DNA of 16,303 bases, from NCBI GenBank assembly GCA_002307065.1, contig DBTN01000007.1, forward strand, positions 37,305-53,607, in the 5' to 3' direction. Below the pieces are notes generated by a model that ran no database searches, was not told the origin of the DNA, and saw nothing but the letters and a program-made list of their open reading frames with translations. Below, piece after piece: positions 13,964-16,303 of this stretch. This DNA comes from Akkermansiaceae bacterium UBA1315. Lineage in GTDB: Bacteria; Verrucomicrobiota; Verrucomicrobiia; Verrucomicrobiales; Akkermansiaceae. A program made the position numbers and the translations under genes. Numbering within the stretch: position 1 is the first letter of the stretch; each line of letters begins with the position of its first letter.

Positions 13964-15805
13964 ATGCATCCTGACGTGGCGAAGCTGGTTGAGGCCGGCC
14001 GCATTCCTAAACCTGTCGGCGAGCGCCTTTCACAATTGGCTCCCGGAAATTTCTGTATTCATAAATCTTTTGGCGCTGGAAAGGTGGTCGATTGGGACTT
14101 ACCGAGCAAAAAAGTAACGATTGATTTTGAAAAATCTCCGGGCCAAACGATGGAACTGCAGTTTGCGTTCCAACGTACTGAGTGGATTGGCAACGACGAC
14201 TTCCGTGCGAAAAAAATCGAGCAACTTGAAGAACTCCGCGCGCTCGCAAAATCCGATCCTGTTGAGCTGGTCGTCCATCTGCTGCAAAGCCATGGCGGCA
14301 GCATGACAGGCGACGCTCTCGAAAAAGAAATTTCGGGCGGAGTCGTTTCCGACGCCGGTTTCAAAAAGTGGTGGGATTCGACGAAAAAAAGCCTGCGTGA
14401 AAGCCGCCGGGTCGTGGTCCCACAAAAGCGCACCGAATCGCTCGTCCTGCGCGTCGGAGATCAAAGTCCTGCCGACGCATTGGTGGCGGATTTCGAGGCG
14501 TCCAAGGACATCAAGGGCATGATTCGTGCTCTTGAAGCGATCGCTGCCGACATTGGCGCGTTTGGCAATGACACCGAAGTACTCAAGCGTTTGCTCAACG
14601 ATATTGACGAAGGTGCGAAAAAAGCGGCCCGCGTTCAACTGGGCCATGCGTTGCAGCTTGTCGCCGCGCGCGACGAGGTGATTGGAACGTCGAAAGCCCT
14701 CGAACTTGATCCGAGCGCGGTGCGTTTGTCCGATCTGATTTTGACCGCCGAGCCCATCCGGTTGGCGGAAGAAGCCGGAGCGCTTCCTTCCGGTCGCCAA
14801 CGGGCGGTTTACGAAGCGTTTCCTTCCGCGTTTGGTGAAGAATGGGTTGGGAAAATCGTTCAGGTTTTCGACCGTGTCGGAGCTCGTGGCGTGACGGAAA
14901 TCGCACGGATTCTGCTGGAGCATGGGAAAATGGAAGCGCTTACGAACCACCTCCGCTCGGCACTTGCCCGCCGCGCTTTGGGGCCGGACGCGTTGATCTG
15001 GGTCTGCCGCGAGCGCCGAGGATCGTCCGCCGAAGTTTTCGGAGCCGATGTCGGAGCTTCGATTTTGAACCTCCTCGAAAACGATCACCTTTCCGATGGT
15101 CCGCGCAAAACGTCCCGATTGCAGACGCTCCTTAACGAGGACAAAAAGCTTCTGACCGATCTGGTTGCGATCATGGACGTGAATGAAGCGCGGAATTTCT
15201 CCCGCCGTTTGCTGGATTGCCCGGTTTTTGGCGATCTCGAGAAAAAATCTCTGATGGCTCGGATCATCAAGGTCCGCCCGGAAATGGTCGAACTCGTCAA
15301 TGGCGAGCGCGGCAAACAGCGCGAAGAAGCGCTGCTCGTTTCCTGGGAAAGTCTGGAACGGAAGAAAGCCGAGCTCGACGAACTCATCCGCATCCGCATC
15401 CCGCAGAACACGAAGGATATTTCGATCGCCCGTTCCTACGGTGACCTGCGCGAGAATTTTGAATACAAGTCGGCAAAGGATTTGCAAAAAGTCCTCATGC
15501 GCCGCCAGGGCGAACTTGAAAGAGACATCGGCCGCGCTCGGGGAACGGATTTCAAAGGATCCGACGCGACCAGTGTGAACATCGGAACGATCGTCACTCT
15601 GACCGACAAAGACGGCAAAGAAATCGTCATGACCGTTCTGGGCGCTTGGGACTCGGAACCGGATAAAAAATACGTTTCTTACCTCTCTGAAGTTGGAAAA
15701 GCGCTCGTCAATCGGTTGCCGGGAGATACGGTTCAAATCCGTGACACGATTTCCGAAGAGATGGAAACCCTCACCATCCAATCGATCCGACCTTTCAATC
15801 CGTAA
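13964..15805 (+). CDS. greA: GreA/GreB-family transcription elongation factor with a long N-terminal extension
   Basis: 613 aa from the ATG at 13964; canonical GreA is about 158 aa. Only the last 150 or so residues are GreA-like. These comprise the coiled-coil hairpin (about 460-532) with the tip GDLRENFEY, where D494 and E497 correspond to the acidic pair that rearms backtracked RNA polymerase by transcript cleavage, and the C-terminal FKBP-like domain (about 538-608: GTIVTLTD, SYLSEVGKALVNRLPGDTVQI). Residues about 28-68 (CIHKSFGAGKVVDWDLPSKK, then VTIDF) look like a small Tudor/KOW-type barrel. Residues 70-450 are helical and unrecognised. Chlamydial GreA is also several hundred residues longer than usual, so the extension may be a PVC trait. 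A TTG at 13928 is an alternative start. No Shine-Dalgarno sequence is visible. Confidence 0.92.
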   Translation: MHPDVAKLVEAGRIPKPVGERLSQLAPGNFCIHKSFGAGKVVDWDLPSKKVTIDFEKSPGQTMELQFAFQRTEWIGNDDFRAKKIEQLEELRALAKSDPVELVVHLLQSHGGSMTGDALEKEISGGVVSDAGFKKWWDSTKKSLRESRRVVVPQKRTESLVLRVGDQSPADALVADFEASKDIKGMIRALEAIAADIGAFGNDTEVLKRLLNDIDEGAKKAARVQLGHALQLVAARDEVIGTSKALELDPSAVRLSDLILTAEPIRLAEEAGALPSGRQRAVYEAFPSAFGEEWVGKIVQVFDRVGARGVTEIARILLEHGKMEALTNHLRSALARRALGPDALIWVCRERRGSSAEVFGADVGASILNLLENDHLSDGPRKTSRLQTLLNEDKKLLTDLVAIMDVNEARNFSRRLLDCPVFGDLEKKSLMARIIKVRPEMVELVNGERGKQREEALLVSWESLERKKAELDELIRIRIPQNTKDISIARSYGDLRENFEYKSAKDLQKVLMRRQGELERDIGRARGTDFKGSDATSVNIGTIVTLTDKDGKEIVMTVLGAWDSEPDKKYVSYLSEVGKALVNRLPGDTVQIRDTISEEMETLTIQSIRPFNP

Positions 15806-15843
15806 ATTTTTCAAAAAACCCCAATCTCCTACACACACCTACT

Positions 15844-16303
15844 ATGGACTATACCACCATTGTTGAAATCCGCGGTCGCGAAGTGATCGATTCCCGTGGC
15901 AATCCTACCGTCGAAGTCGACGTGCATCTTGAAGGCGGCGCGATCGGTCGCGCGGCGGTTCCTTCGGGCGCCTCCACCGGCGAGCACGAAGCGGTCGAAC
16001 TCCGCGATGGCGACAAAAAGCGCTATCTTGGCAAAGGCGTTCTCAACGCGGTTGAAAACGTCAACTCGAAGCTCGCTCCAGCTCTCCTTGGCTATTGCGC
16101 CACGGAACAAGCATCGATCGATGCCGCCATGCTCGCGCTTGACGGAACTTCGACAAAGAAAAACCTCGGTGCCAACGCGATCCTCGGCGTTTCCCTCGCG
16201 GTCGCAAAAGCTGCTGCCGCTCAACTCGGTGTGCCGCTTTATAAATACCTCGGCGGCCCGAACGCAAAGGTGCTTCCCGTTCCGATGATGAACGTCATCA
16301 ACG
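15844..16303 (+). CDS. eno: Enolase, 5' part (cut by the window edge)
   Basis: Phosphopyruvate hydratase of glycolysis, converting 2-phosphoglycerate to phosphoenolpyruvate. The first 153 codons are present and open to the window end. N-terminal signatures are IVEIRGREVIDSRGNPTVEV (6-25), the mobile magnesium loop SGASTGEHEAVELRD (S41 and onward), LGANAILGVSLA and PLYKYLGG. The catalytic Lys and metal-ligand residues lie beyond the edge. The ATG at 15844 follows 38 bases after greA without a terminator or Shine-Dalgarno sequence, so cotranscription with greA is possible. Confidence 0.98.
   Translation, partial: MDYTTIVEIRGREVIDSRGNPTVEVDVHLEGGAIGRAAVPSGASTGEHEAVELRDGDKKRYLGKGVLNAVENVNSKLAPALLGYCATEQASIDAAMLALDGTSTKKNLGANAILGVSLAVAKAAAAQLGVPLYKYLGGPNAKVLPVPMMNVIN

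Noticed and set aside
14099..15838. Long open frame (579 codons) on the minus strand opposite greA
   Set aside because: Antisense shadow of the GreA-type gene, with no domain, compositionally biased (Phe/Arg/Asp-rich), and inconsistent with the clear GreA motifs on the plus strand.

Overview
The window looks like chromosomal DNA from a member of the Verrucomicrobiota (PVC superphylum), probably near Verrucomicrobiaceae/Akkermansiaceae. This rests on a secreted 3-keto-disaccharide hydrolase (DUF1080) protein, an SHD1-like exported protein, a GreA factor with a very long N-terminal extension, an interspersed palindromic repeat at the left edge, and many starts without a Shine-Dalgarno sequence. 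No tool was run, so the taxonomy is inference.

Layout. Positions 1-277 hold a degenerate palindromic repeat cluster. From 278 to 7392 all genes are on the minus strand. Read in the direction of transcription they are a secreted DUF1080 protein, fabD, a tRNA-Asp(GTC) with its own strong terminator, the ribosome-assembly GTPase der, an exported SHD1-like protein, and ligA. A 372-base gap (7393-7764) then separates these from a plus-strand run. That run is a DhaK/DhaL-type kinase pair, a SorC-family regulator, a lipoprotein metalloprotease (predicted aminopeptidase), a monothiol glutaredoxin-like protein, an ECF sigma factor overlapping a likely membrane anti-sigma factor, a secreted PDZ protein, a giant GreA-type factor, and the first 153 codons of enolase, cut by the window edge.

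Most notable feature. LigA has about 239 extra residues spliced in frame into its nucleotidyltransferase domain, exactly where other LigA proteins have a short loop between two strands. The extra piece resembles the kinase-like domain found in phage and mobile-element 'polyvalent' proteins. It keeps a candidate ATP lysine, a D-x4-N catalytic loop and an IDLQ metal-binding motif. Its core is about 47% G+C, against about 62% in sampled ligA flanks. It still carries what looks like a sigma70 promoter and an out-of-frame start codon, and its ends show a degenerate short direct duplication. This reads as a former free-standing gene captured inside an essential housekeeping enzyme.

How the genes work together. 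der, fabD, ligA, greA, eno and the tRNA are housekeeping. dhaK-dhaL plus the SorC regulator form a small carbohydrate module: a two-subunit ketose/triose kinase without a PTS DhaM partner, with a sequence motif shared between the two upstream regions. The sigma / membrane protein / PDZ trio is tightly packed and looks like an envelope-signalling unit.
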